From contig NW_022204952.1 of assembly GCF_008831285.2 (NCBI RefSeq), forward strand, positions 1-28,361: a stretch of 28,361 bases of DNA, in the 5' to 3' direction. How positions within the stretch are numbered: position 1 is the first letter of the stretch; every line of letters starts with the position of its first letter. The notes below the pieces were generated by a model. The model did not search any database and had not been told where the DNA came from. It was given only the letters and a program-made list of their open reading frames with translations. Shown in pieces: positions 18,557-27,802 of this stretch. The position numbers and the translations under genes were made by a program. The DNA comes from Nymphaea colorata (taxonomy: Eukaryota > Streptophyta > Magnoliopsida > Nymphaeales > Nymphaeaceae).

Positions 18557-20404
18557 ATGAACACTTCCGAACCAATCCTCGCCTGGCAAGAACTAATGTA
18601 CTCGCCCCACAACCACTCGCTCCCCCTCTAGCGCTGGGGACATCGCATGGTTCGCATTTCCAACACCCAATTGCTCCTCTTCGGCGGCTTCGGTGGCGAA
18701 AGCGCAGAGGGCAGATACCTCGATGACCTTTGGCTATTCGATCTCACCACCTATCAGTGGAAAAACACAACAGCAACCGGCGACCTCCCCGAGAAGAGGT
18801 CCAATTACAGCATCCACTACAATGCTTAGGACGACACCGTCATCCTCTTCGGTGGAGGAGCCTCCAACAAGATCAGATTCAACACCGTCTGCCTCCTCGA
18901 CATCAAGACGATGGCTTGGAGGAAGGTGGAGCCGAATCCGGCTGAGGATGCCCGTGGGAAAGAACCTACCACAGCAGCGATTTTGCCACCCCTACATGGT
19001 CGTCTACGGGGGAGAAGGAGTCTCATCCCTAGATCTGGATGATTGCTGGGCATTTAACGTGCTCACCAACGCGTGGAAGAGATTGTAATTCGCGTAGAAT
19101 AGTCAGGGCCAAAAGAGAGACGTTTCCATAGCACCGCACTCATGGGCAGCCACTTCTACGTTGTGGGAGGCTGCAAGGACAACTACTAACTGATTGGTGA
19201 TATACACAGAGTAGACCTAAAGAGGCTTTTCTAGCTAGAGCAGACGAGTGGTTTTGTTTGGGAGAAGATGGTGGAAGGTGATAAGAATTTGGAGCGTTGG
19301 GGGCACACCTGCGATGTTTACGAAGGCAAGATGTACATCTTCGCTGGCAGGATCAGCTCCACCACAGACACCAACGACATCATCGTCTACGATCCCACCA
19401 CCAATACTCTCAGACCAGTAAAGATAAAAGATAAAAACGCACCTAAACCAAGAAGAAGACATGCTTCCCTTATGGTCGGAAGCTCTCTGCTCTGCTTTGG
19501 AGGCTATAACGGTAAATATCTCAACGATTTCTCATACCTAACGTTACCCCATGAAATAATCACATGCAAGACCAATGTGCTAATCACTAAAACTGTAGAA
19601 GATTTCAGTAAAAAAATGAAATCATACGAAAAGAAAATATACGCAAATTAGTCAATTTAGATCAAGCATCAGCAATAGACCATAAAAATGGCAACAAATA
19701 AGGAAAATTTACTTGAAAATGAGTTTTTCGACCTTATCCATCGATACTCTTCAAGGAATGGATTATCTGTATAGCTACCTTAGTTTTGCGGCATCGATAC
19801 ATTCAGAATAATCACCTATTTATGATGTAAAATGATGCAATTTTCTGCTCGAGCTTCCTCTTTCCTTCTATTTCAACCTCACAACAGCCCTATAGTACTT
19901 CAACTGCCCCTCCTCCTTCTGCCAGTCTAAAACTACCTCCTGTCTATGCTAACAGCGAAAATTGCAGTTAAATACTCAAATTTTCCATAGAAACCAACCT
20001 GAAAACATTGAAATTCAAGGCTGCATAGATGTACCTCAAGGAAAATATGCTAGCACAGTCCTAAAAGCTATCCAACGAAGAAGATAACGGAACAAGTCAT
20101 CACTTCGCCTCAGGATAATTGAATTCTCTCCTGAATCATCCAACCAGCACGATCTCATCATGCAAACCCTAGCTTAAGTCCACAACCTGATCAAATTTTA
20201 GCTAGAACAGACATAACTCCGCCACAACAATCCAAATTTCTTCACGAGGACAGCCAACAAATAAAGCGTATGTTTTCCCAATCGTAATCCCATAAGGACC
20301 AACGCTAGTCTTCCTAGAAGCCGCCAGCTGCCAAAGTTAAAAGAGGTTGTCTATCGAGGCTGTTCAACTTCTTCTAGCGTTTGAGCGAGGGATGGCAGAA
20401 GTGA
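18557..20404 (+). CDS. Kelch-repeat protein with C-terminal extension
   Basis: The N-terminal 350 residues hold six kelch-type blades, each with the double-Gly or a close variant: LLLFGGFGG, VILFGGGAS, MVVYGGEG, YVVGGCKD, MYIFAGRIS, LLCFGGYNG, with typical R-x-x-H/Y motifs between (WGHRMVRIS; RTYHSS; RFHSTAL; RRRHASL). It should form a beta-propeller for protein binding. The extension is helical and acidic (ILKFSIETNLKTLKFKAAEM; DLIMQTLAEVHNLIKFELEQ). It ends FNFFERLSEGWQK, TGA. Single-base deficits lie near 18960, 18990, 19120, 19820, 20110 and 20225, several beside GGG or CCCC runs. If the TGA at 19823-19825 is real, the extension would be a separate gene starting at 19832. About 600 residues in all. 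Confidence 0.85.
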
Positions 20405-20453
20405 CGCAATTGATATTATCTACTTCCTTTTTGTTAATAAGCTATAACTTCAA

Positions 20454-21058
20454 ATGTGTCTGGGCCCAGCGATGATCCCGCCCACTCCCAAGGCCAAGTT
20501 CTACGCACAGGTAATCCGAGTCCTGCTGGCGATCCAAGCAGCAGTCGTGGTTTTAAACTTCGTGGCTGCGGTTGCCTTTCTGCGGTAGGCCATCTTCGGC
20601 ATTTTCTTTTCTTTCTGCTGTACATAATCCAGCATCAGCTAAGCTATCAGGTCATCATGATCTTCATCTTCATCAGCATCTTCTTCGCCATCGATTTCAT
20701 GGTCTACTTCCTCACTCCCATTCAGAACCAGGCCAACTTTGCCTCCTACTCAGGCATGGAGAAGTTTTGCTACGCTGATTCGGTCTTCAGCTTCGCTTAC
20801 TACTCCTTCTGTACCATTTTCTGCTTCTATCCCTATCGCGAGTTCAAGACCATATAGTACAATAGCAACCCTGCCCTGCGGGCATACTTCGCCAGAAATG
20901 AGCAACCATAAAATGCGCAACAGAATAACGAGATTAAAAACGCCAATACCGTCAATTACGAAGTGAATTACGGGGATATCGTCTACGACCAACATAAAAG
21001 AAATAACGATCATGGCACCTTTGAAGTTTTTAAGGGACAGGGAGTCAAGATTGGATGA
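20454..21058 (+). CDS. Multi-pass membrane protein, unknown family
   Basis: About 200 residues with three to four hydrophobic helices: LLAIQAAVVVLNFVAAVAFL, FLFFLLYIIQ, VIMIFIFISIFFAIDFMVYF and FAYYSFCTIFCFY, followed by a polar Asn/Gln-rich cytosolic-like tail (NEQPENAQQNNEIKNANTV). One single-base deficit (TTTT near 20605) joins the first helix to the second. Ends TGA 21056-21058. It resembles small four-helix vesicle or Golgi proteins in size and layout, but no family motif is clear. Confidence 0.65.
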
Positions 21059-21164
21059 TGTGATCGAGAAATGTACTTTTATTCAATCGGGAATAAGGGG
21101 AAAAATGGGATTGAGGGATGGAGGATGGGGGGGATAAGCAAACCGTATATAGCTGCATTTTTAA

Positions 21165-21981
21165 ATGCATCATAAAATAGTAGAGAACTAAGACAACTCA
21201 ATCATCACCACCAGTTCCTCTATATAGGAAACCCACGCCGGTAGATCACTTCCAGGCGATCCAGCTGAACTTGACAGATATACTGAAGTCCGCAATAAAA
21301 ACAAATAGACAGATTGCAGGAGAAGATTGGCTGCAAATTGGGAGAGATATAGGCAAGACTGGCAGAGGAGAGCCATCTAATGAAGGAGAGGGTGGAATGC
21401 TGGCGGGAGATGTTGATAGAAATGCGAGTACAGGCTCAGCAACAAAACAAACGCTGTAATACTTTGCTCAAACAAAGGAAAGAGGAGATACGGCAACTAA
21501 AGGAAGCAATATAGGTGATGGATCAACAGCAAGTGAAATAGTAAGCAAAAAGTGAACATCTGATTGAATAAAAGTTCAATAAAAGCTTCAGGAGCCTTAC
21601 CTAATCGTTGCAAAAGTAAAGCACTGCTTGCATGGATGAAATAAATACCATGGAATCTAAATTTCAACATGATTTACCCAGCCTGCACCAACGCATCTAA
21701 AATCCAATAATTACATTCAAAGCTTCTCCACACGGATACATAAATAGTCATCTAACAATCCCAATCCCTGCAAAATCACATCCATAATCAATAACTATAG
21801 CAAACCACCAACAACGAGGCAATAATGCACATAATCTCATCAACAATTCAATAAATAAAGCAGGATATGGACTCATAGCGTAAACAGCGGCGCAAAATGA
21901 AGGAAAAACTATAATTCTTGATATCGACAGCCCTGAGCCGCATCGACCCGCCCTCCCCCCACTGATATTATCATCTACTGA
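21165..21981 (+). CDS. Coiled-coil protein
   Basis: A strong coiled coil runs from about 21300 to 21660 in a single frame: LQEKIGCKLGEIEARLAEES, MKERVECWREMLIEMRVQAQ and LKQRKEEIRQLKEAIEVMD, with TAA/TAG as Glu. A polar, probably disordered C-terminus follows. Frame changes near 21290 and at the C run before 21961 give a start at ATG 21165 and an end at TGA 21979-21981; both ends are tentative. About 270 residues. Many ciliate coiled-coil proteins are cytoskeletal or basal-body parts, but that is only a possibility here. Confidence 0.55.
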
Positions 21982-21996
21982 CGTATAATCGCATTA

Positions 21997-23125
21997 TCAG
22001 AGAGAGCCGAGGTAGGGATCGCTCCTCAGCTCAGTGCAAGGCAACCAGTAAAGCACTGTGCCGTTTCGCTTATACATAAATTCCCGAAATTGCCTCAATC
22101 TGCCCGAGTGTGCCAGCAGCGTCCGTATGCAAATGGCCGCCATCGGCTCGTTGGCCTAGCTGTCCTTCTTACATTTGGTCAAAAATTGCTCGTCAATGTC
22201 GAAAGGTACTCCCAGTTTCAGCTGAAATGCCACCTTTTTGAGGAAAGTGGAGTAACTGCCCTCCTCGTAGCCCTCGTACAGCTCCATCAGGATGGGGTAC
22301 TTATCTTTAAACTTCTCCACCAGTGTAGCGATGCTTCTCCGACGGTGAAAGCGAGGGCGCCTTTGTACGCCATCAAAATTGCCAGAATTCGCTTTAGGTT
22401 AATTTCGAGACAATCCTCAATAAACTTGCTCTAGAGTGCCCGCATCAGGAACAAACCCCCGCGTCGTTGATTTCCGCTCCGATGAAAGCGAGGAAGAAGG
22501 GCAAAAGGCGGCGATGTTGCCCTCCACGGCGAACCCGCCACTCGGTACAGAGTCCGCGTAAATTGCCTGTGCGTTTTTCTGAAATAGTCGGTTTCTTCCT
22601 TGGTGAGCAGCGAAATGCCTTCGTCTCTTATGATGTTGAAAAGTTTCTTCTTCTCCTCGGCCTCATGCTAGCGGGCGGAAGTGAGTTGCGCCAGGGTCTT
22701 CAAATTGGCGTTTTCCGGCGTGGAGGGGACTTTCCCGTTGAGGAAGATCCACTGCCCTTCAGCCTGGGCTCCTCCAGCGCCGCCGTGCCGAGCACTTTCA
22801 TCTCCTCCTCGAATAGCGCTTCGGATGAGGCGTAGGTGCGGTCCACTCTGAAGGTCTGCTAATTTTTGGTCTCGTATTGGTTTGTCTGGGCGGCGAGGAC
22901 CATCTCAGTGTGCATGTTCTCCCTGGCGGCCTGCGCGATGTCGTCGGCGGAGAGGGTATCCCTGCGATCCCTGCGCATGAACTTGAGGGCGGTCTCGACG
23001 AGGAGTCTGGTTTCGAATTCGATGAGGGTCTGCAGCAGGGCGTAGTTCTCCTGGCCGATGAGGGCGTCCGCCGCCTGCGACTTGACTATGTGGTCGATAA
23101 AATTGGGATTTGTAAACAATGTCAT
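21997..23125 (-). CDS. TAF6: TFIID subunit TAF6
   Basis: TAF6 is a histone-fold subunit of TFIID/SAGA. The N-terminal histone fold is visible (SQAADALIGQENYALLQTLI; ALKFMRRDRRDTLSADDI, like the TAF6 ALKFM...L...DI pattern). Next comes PRLKGQWIFLNGKVPSTPEN, matching the TAF6 linker P...KAHWLSIEG..P.IPENPP. The HEAT-like C-terminal domain follows (KLFNIIRDEGISLLTKEE; LPFFLAFIGAEINDAG; VEKFKDKYPILMELYEGYEE). Single-base deficits occur near 22755, 22500, 22460 and 22345; Glu is TAG in places. About 375 residues, shorter than animal TAF6. Stop TGA complements 21997-21999, 15 bp from the convergent coiled-coil gene. Confidence 0.84.
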
Positions 23126-23393
23126 TTAATAAGCCCACTCTACGATCGCCCATCATTTGATAAACTCACACCGATTTAAAAACATAACGAAACTTTCGCA
23201 ACTTAACTGCCACTTAGCGACAAAAGACCCAACGGGAAAATAGATGGATGGGAAAGCAGGACAGGGATCAGATGGGATGGCATGGGATTCAAGTGTGTTC
23301 TGTCTAGGGTCTCTGTTGAATAGATGGTGAGTGATTCTGTGTTGGTTGTGTATGTATAAGTTATGTGTTATTGTTTATGTGGTGTGATGATGA
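23126..23393. other. Spacer between TAF6 and secreted-protein gene
   Basis: 268 bp holding the TAF6 leader and the 3' flank of the secreted-protein gene. The + strand is GT-rich near 23290-23390 (tgtgttggttgtgtatg), which on the minus strand is an AC-rich 3' flank. No gene seen. Confidence 0.35.
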
Positions 23394-23723
23394 TCAGCAG
23401 CCAATGACGTGCCATCCCTTCTTCTTGGCTTCGGCGCAGATACAGGGCCAGCAGTGCTTCTTGTCGGCGAGGAGGTCCTTGGCGCACTTGATATCAGCGA
23501 TCACGTCGGATCCTCCAGTCTCGAACGCCTTGGCGCAGGCCACAACGGTCCTCTCCACATCGATGGCGCATTCGATCTCCAGCTCCTTGGTGCACTCAGC
23601 GTTGATGTTGAGGTAGTCGATGGTGGGAACTGGGAGGGGGGTGGGGGCAGAGGGAGAAGAGACGCCGTAGAGGGCGATCGAGGCGGCGACGAGAGTGAGA
23701 GCAAAGACTGCGATTTCCTTCAT
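23394..23723 (-). CDS. Secreted cysteine-rich small protein
   Basis: 109 codons in one clean frame, without TAA/TAG codons, introns or frame breaks. The N-terminus MKEIAVFALTLVAASIALYG is a typical signal peptide with likely cleavage near residue 20-25, followed by a short Pro/Ser spacer. The mature part has eight Cys (AECTKELEIEC, VVACAKAF, DIKCAKDLL, KKHCWPCICAEAKKKGWHV, final IGC), which could form four disulfides. Codons are strongly biased to C/G-ending optimal forms, as in the ribosomal genes here, so high expression is likely. The size and helical character resemble saposin-like or ciliate secreted peptides, but the Cys spacing does not fit a family I can name. Confidence 0.82.
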   Translation of the reverse strand: MKEIAVFALTLVAASIALYGVSSPSAPTPLPVPTIDYLNINAECTKELEIECAIDVERTVVACAKAFETGGSDVIADIKCAKDLLADKKHCWPCICAEAKKKGWHVIGC

Positions 23724-23826
23724 TGTAGGATTATATATAGTTGAGGAGTTGATATTGATGGGAGTGTATGATTTGTGGTAGGATATATGCAGTAGCGGAT
23801 CAGCCACTCGGAAGACGATCATTAAT

Positions 23827-24623
23827 TCATAATTTGCTTTCTGAGAATGCCGCCGCACTTGCTGCCCTTCCACTCTAAAGGATCAACTTGTTCATTTCCG
23901 GATTGTTGAATTCGTAGAAGAGGCAACGCTACTCTATTTGCTTCCTGTGGCGCTAGAAGAAGGGCAGCTGCTCGAACTTGCTCTTGAAGTCGTTGAAGAA
24001 CTTGAAGATGCTGCTGGTGCTTATGTACGGTTGGAAGAAACCGCAGATGTAGAAGCACTGTTCGTAAAAAATGAAGTCGACGAGGGTCAAGCTTTCCAGG
24101 ATATACTTTCTGCCCCTCGCTAGACTCTTCAGACAGTATTCTATAAATTTGCACTCGGCCACCAACTTCTTGAGTTGCGAGTCGACCAAGGCCTCCTTTT
24201 CTGCCCTCTCCGCCTTGGACGGAAGCAGGCCGAAGGTTTCGAAGATGATGGCCATGATGCGCTTCCGTTGCACGCAGAATTTCATGAGAACTTCCTGCAC
24301 TCGAGCCTTGGTTATCTTCTAATTACGATGGATTGGGGCGTCATTCCCAGCAGGGATTGCTGCTCGTACTTCTTGCAGATGTAGACCATGATGGCTATGG
24401 TCTCGTGGACGTGTAGTTATCCGTCTTGGAGCATGGGGAAGCCGAGGTTGAAGCCGACCTCGATCTCATTCTCCTTGGTGCGTTCGTGGAGGATGTCCTA
24501 GAAGTCGATTTGCAGGTAGTAGAGCAGGTTTCGCACCGGCTGGCAGGCCCCCCGTATGTAGAAGTAGTGCAGCTGCATCCTCTTCTCCTCCTCCTCTACC
24601 TTAGACTCGAATTATTTCAGCAT
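23827..24623 (-). CDS. Glutathione S-transferase
   Basis: Thioredoxin-fold N-terminus: LHYFYIRGACQPVRNLLYYL and IDFED, then LGFPMLQDG and ETIAIMVYICKKY (the usual QS-x-AI position reads ET). After a 20-nt intron (24307-24326) comes an all-helical C-terminal domain ending RKYILESLTLVDFIFYEQC (the GST LT..DF capping motif), then FEQLPFF. The TAG in FED codes the Glu commonly present in sigma/mu-type GSTs. About 255 residues, cytosolic; conjugates glutathione to electrophiles. The start may be ATG 24623 (adds MLKEFESKVEEEEKR) or ATG 24578, directly before LHYFYIRG. Stop complements 23827-23829. Confidence 0.88.
24307..24326 (-). other. 20-nt intron of the GST gene
   Basis: On the minus strand gtaattagaagataaccaag, 20 nt. 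Splicing joins the N-terminal GST domain (TPQSI) to the helical domain (ARVQEVLMKF); retention leads to TGA. Confidence 0.9.
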
Positions 24624-24808
24624 CAATGGAGCATTATAAACCACCAAACAAACAAATCAAACCTCATTCCCATACTTCCGACCATGCATTCGTTTTCAAC
24701 TTTTCCGCTCTCTTTTCCCCCTCACGTTTCTGCCCTTATTATGCTATGTTATAAGAGAGGGGGTATCGTTTAATTCTTAATTCTATTTAATCGTTAAAAT
24801 AATTCGGA
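24624..24808. promoter_or_regulatory. Divergent promoter region
   Basis: 185 bp between the GST (-) and kinase (+) start codons. AT-rich next to the kinase ATG (ttaattcttaattctattta). No specific motif is identified. Confidence 0.45.
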
Positions 24809-25972
24809 ATGAATCAATACACGGTGGTGAGCAAGTTGGGCGAGGGCGCCTTCTCTACGGTCTACCGCGTGAAGCGAAAGGAAGACGGGAAGGAGTACGC
24901 TCTCAAGAAGATGCGCATCGCCTCCCTCTCGGAGAAAGAGGTCGGAAATTGCCTCAATGAGGTCCGCATCCTCGCCAGCCTCTCCAGTCCCTACATCCTC
25001 GCCTACAGGGATCCTTCTTCGATTAACTCACCAATTGCTTCTGCATCGTCACCTAGTGTCTAGAGGGAGGAGATCTCTTCCAACTCATCACTCGCAGCAA
25101 AGTCAATCGCAGATTGGTCGATGAGAATCTCATCTGGCGCGTCGCTCTCCAGGCCTTGCGGGACTGTAGGCCCTCCATTCCGTCAACGTCCTCCACAGGA
25201 CATCAAATCCGCCAACATCTTCCTCACCAAGGACCAAAGCCAGGTCAAGCTGGCAGACATGAACGTCTCCATCGTTACTGCCAACGGCATGGCTCGCACC
25301 CAAACCGGCACTCCCTACTACGCCAGTCCCTAGGTCTGGCTCGAAAAGCCATACAGCAACAAGTGCGATGTCTGGTCATTGGGGTGCGTCCTCTACGAAC
25401 TGGCCGCCCTCAAGCCGCCCTTCGTGAGCCACGACCTCAAATCCCTCAAGAAGACCATCATCAGCGGTGTATACAAGCGCATTCCCGTGCACTACTCCGA
25501 CGAGCTTGAAGCTCTCATCCGTCTCTGCCTCAAGGTGGACCCCAAGGACCGTCCCTCGGCAGCCGAGCTGCTCGACAACGACCTTTTGAAGAAGAAGACG
25601 GGCGGCATGAGCGAGTCCGCCTGCATGAACAGCAGCAGCCTAACTCGCAAGTTGCTCCTGTAGAAGATCTTGCCCCCCAGGAGGAAGGACTTCCGGAATA
25701 TCAATTAACGCCTGCCCAAGCACAAGTTCGAGGAACACTCGGTGGACAAGATCGCATAGAACCGGTCCTACTGCGACGAGAAGAACAAGGAGAACACCAT
25801 CAGCGTGACCAATACCGGCAAGATCACCAAGAAGGACGTCCTGCCCAACATCCAGCGCTCCTCCAGCGTAAACTCCCGCAAATCGGACAAGCTGAGACTC
25901 ATCGAGGAAAAACTCATCATCATCTGCGAGGATAGGCCTCCCCTCCCCGCCAAGAAGCCCCTCCGCGCATGA
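24809..25972 (+). CDS. NIMA-related (NEK) protein kinase
   Basis: Ser/Thr kinase domain: glycine loop KLGEGAFSTVYRV, lysine in YALKKM, alphaC Glu in NCLNEVRIL, hinge CIVTECLEGGDL, catalytic loop LHRDIKSANIFL, activation segment GTPYYASPEVW, then CDVWSLGCVLYELA. The Glu of the ASPE motif and of the hinge are both TAG, strong evidence that TAG means Glu. The DFG motif reads DMN (VKLADMNVS), a variant known from some NEK-like kinases. Three single-base deficits (near 25015, 25170, 25198) interrupt the frame; the last lies inside HRD. The C-terminal tail (about 110 residues) is basic and polar, ending AKKPLRA, TGA. NEKs of ciliates often act in cilia length and the cell cycle. Confidence 0.93.
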
Positions 25973-26024
25973 TATAATTAGACTAGCATATTCGTATATG
26001 TTATTGGGGAAGCACGGAGAAAGA

Positions 26025-27079
26025 TCAATCTACAAAGGTTGATAGCGGACGACCACTTTTGCCTTCCTCCTGCTCACCTCCTCCGCTATATTTCTCTCTC
26101 CTCATCAATCCTGCCTTCTCCTGCTCTTTCTTCTCTTCCTCTGGCAGTGTATGTATATTTTATATCTGTTCAACGATATGATGGGCCTGCTCGTAGTCTA
26201 AGTTGTCTTCCTGCATGAGTTCCTTGATGAATCTCAATTTATTTGCCCTTTCGTTGTAAATCAGTGCATGTCTTCCGGCTGCGCATTAACGCATTTAGGT
26301 AGCTTTATGTGCTGGTGGTGCTATCCTACAGAATGGCTTGGTCTGTAAGCAAATGCTGCCTATGGGTGCGCCTTCTCGACATGATGGCTTTTCCCTGGCT
26401 CGAGAGCACTCCCTCTTCCGCCTTATGGTCGACAACTAACTCTGCATGTTTTGAACTCGGTCGATTTGGCTGAATCCCAGGGAACGCTGGCAGTAACAGA
26501 ACTGAACTTATACGTGACCAATCCTGACACTGATATGCTTTGTTACGATTGCTTTACTTTGGCTAAGCGGGAGACTAAGGTTGGCTGGCTGAAGCAACTC
26601 TGGACGAGCGATTGTCTTTTGCAGTTGTGTCCTTATGGCTGCAGTGCGTCTAATTCTTTGCTTTTATTCCATTACGTTACTGATCTGGTGGACTAGGTGA
26701 AAGCTTGGTTACTTTTGGCGGAGCAGACGGAGGAATAGAGTTTGTTCTTGGGCGGAATTGACGTAAATTTTAGTTATGGAGCGATGCTGGGTTTGGGAGT
26801 GGCGTATAGGGGTGTTTCATGGTGTATCCGATGAATATCGTGCCTAACCGTTTTATGCTGGTCTGTATATCATGCTGCTTTACTTGTTTTCATGACTTAT
26901 CTGACGATTCCTCGCGAGTAGATATGCTGATCAGTGAGTGAGAGTTTGCTATTGTGGGGATGGGAGGAGTGGGACAAGAGGTATTGGGGGGAAGGAGTGG
27001 GACGGTGGGCAGTCAGCATCCATTTCTTAACTGGCGAATTGGCATCAGTCTATGCCTACTCGGCCATGCTATCTTTCAT
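26025..27079 (-). CDS. Hypothetical protein, mostly disordered
   Basis: The C-terminal 85 residues are clearly coding (ALIYNERANKLRFIKELMQE; YEQAHHIVEQIENIHTLPEE) and end at TGA complementing 26025-26027. Upstream, after one single-base deficit near 26265, one frame is open for about 205 codons (26270-26890) and is Ser/Thr/Lys/Pro-rich with TAA/TAG Glu. An N-terminal segment from ATG 27079 (KDSMAEEAETDANSPVKKWM) joins through less certain changes near 26880. The AT-rich leader and position opposite eL14 fit this start. The plus strand of 26345-26941 is also open, so only the C-terminal part is firm. No family recognised; about 350 residues. Confidence 0.5.
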
Positions 27080-27188
27080 AATATAAAATTATTGCTCCTC
27101 TGCATTATAATCTCCCTTCCCTCTCTTTTTCCCTCCCTCCATTCAACCCCATCATTCACCAATCCCCTCCAAGCCATACATAAAAGGT
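27080..27188. promoter_or_regulatory. Divergent promoter of eL14 and hypothetical gene
   Basis: 109 bp. Pyrimidine-rich on the + strand (tcccttccctctctttttccctccctcc), a feature also seen upstream of ribosomal protein genes in other eukaryotes, followed by the eL14 ATG. Confidence 0.5.
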
Positions 27189-27652
27189 ATGGGAAAGTGA
27201 GTTTTCTTTAATTAATAATATATTAATATATTTCACCACAGATTCAATGGTACTTTTGCCGTGATTTAGGGCTACAGCAAATTCGTGAAGTAGGTCGCGT
27301 CGCTCGTATCAACTACGGTCCCCTGGAGGGCAAGTTAGCCACCATCGTCGACATCCTCAACGACAAGCGCGTGCTGGTGGACGGCGAGGGCATCCAGCGC
27401 CAAGTCATCCCCATCCGCAGACTGCAGCTCACCCGCCAGGTCGTCAAGATCGGCAGAGGAGCACGCACCGGAAAACTCAGAGCCGCCATTGCCAAGGAAA
27501 ACGTCGCCAAGAAGTTCGCTGAAAGCTCCATCGGACGCTCCTTCGCCAGACAGCAGAGGAGACAGAACCTCACCGACTTCGAGAGATATAAAGTCCTCGT
27601 CCTGAGAAGAAAATTGGCCAAACTCACCAGAGCCAGACCCAGCAAGAAATGA
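27189..27652 (+). CDS. RPL14: 60S ribosomal protein eL14
   Basis: Large-subunit protein. The N-terminal KOW-like domain reads IREVGRVARINYGPLEGKL and VDILNDKRVLVDGEG, matching eL14 VEVGRVA....GP..GKL..IVD...D...LVDG. The C-terminal part contains LTDFERYKVLVLRRKLAKL, like the TDFDRFKV motif. No break in the main exon (27270-27652, TGA). The 5' end needs splicing. Model 1: ATG 27189, introns 27197-27241 (45 nt) and 27250-27269 (20 nt), giving MGKFNGLQQIREVGRVA. Model 2: ATG 27247 with one 28-nt intron ending at 27277, giving MQIREVGRVA. I prefer model 1 because the family has a few residues before VEVGR. About 125 residues. Confidence 0.94.
27197..27241 (+). other. 45-nt intron of eL14 (model 1)
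   Basis: gtgagttttc...caccacag, AT-rich, longer than the usual introns of this chromosome. Retention gives TGA right after MGK. Confidence 0.6.
27250..27269 (+). other. 20-nt intron of eL14
   Basis: gtacttttgccgtgatttag, 20 nt. An alternative acceptor eight bases downstream would make it 28 nt. Confidence 0.7.
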
Positions 27653-27802
27653 TCTCCCTATATTTAAATATCCCACATTAGGAACGGGCAATCCATCAAC
27701 CAAGGACGTGGATGTATCATGATCCAGCTTCATATTCATTAGATGAGCTTGTGCTGTTGTATGGGAGGTGGGTGTGATGATAATGGCAAGATTATACTGC
27801 AA

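Noticed and set aside
26346-26941. Plus-strand gene in the region 26346-26941
   Set aside because: Open and protein-like, but it opposes a minus frame that continues into sure coding sequence, and its codon use differs from all other genes here. Kept as a finding, not as a gene.
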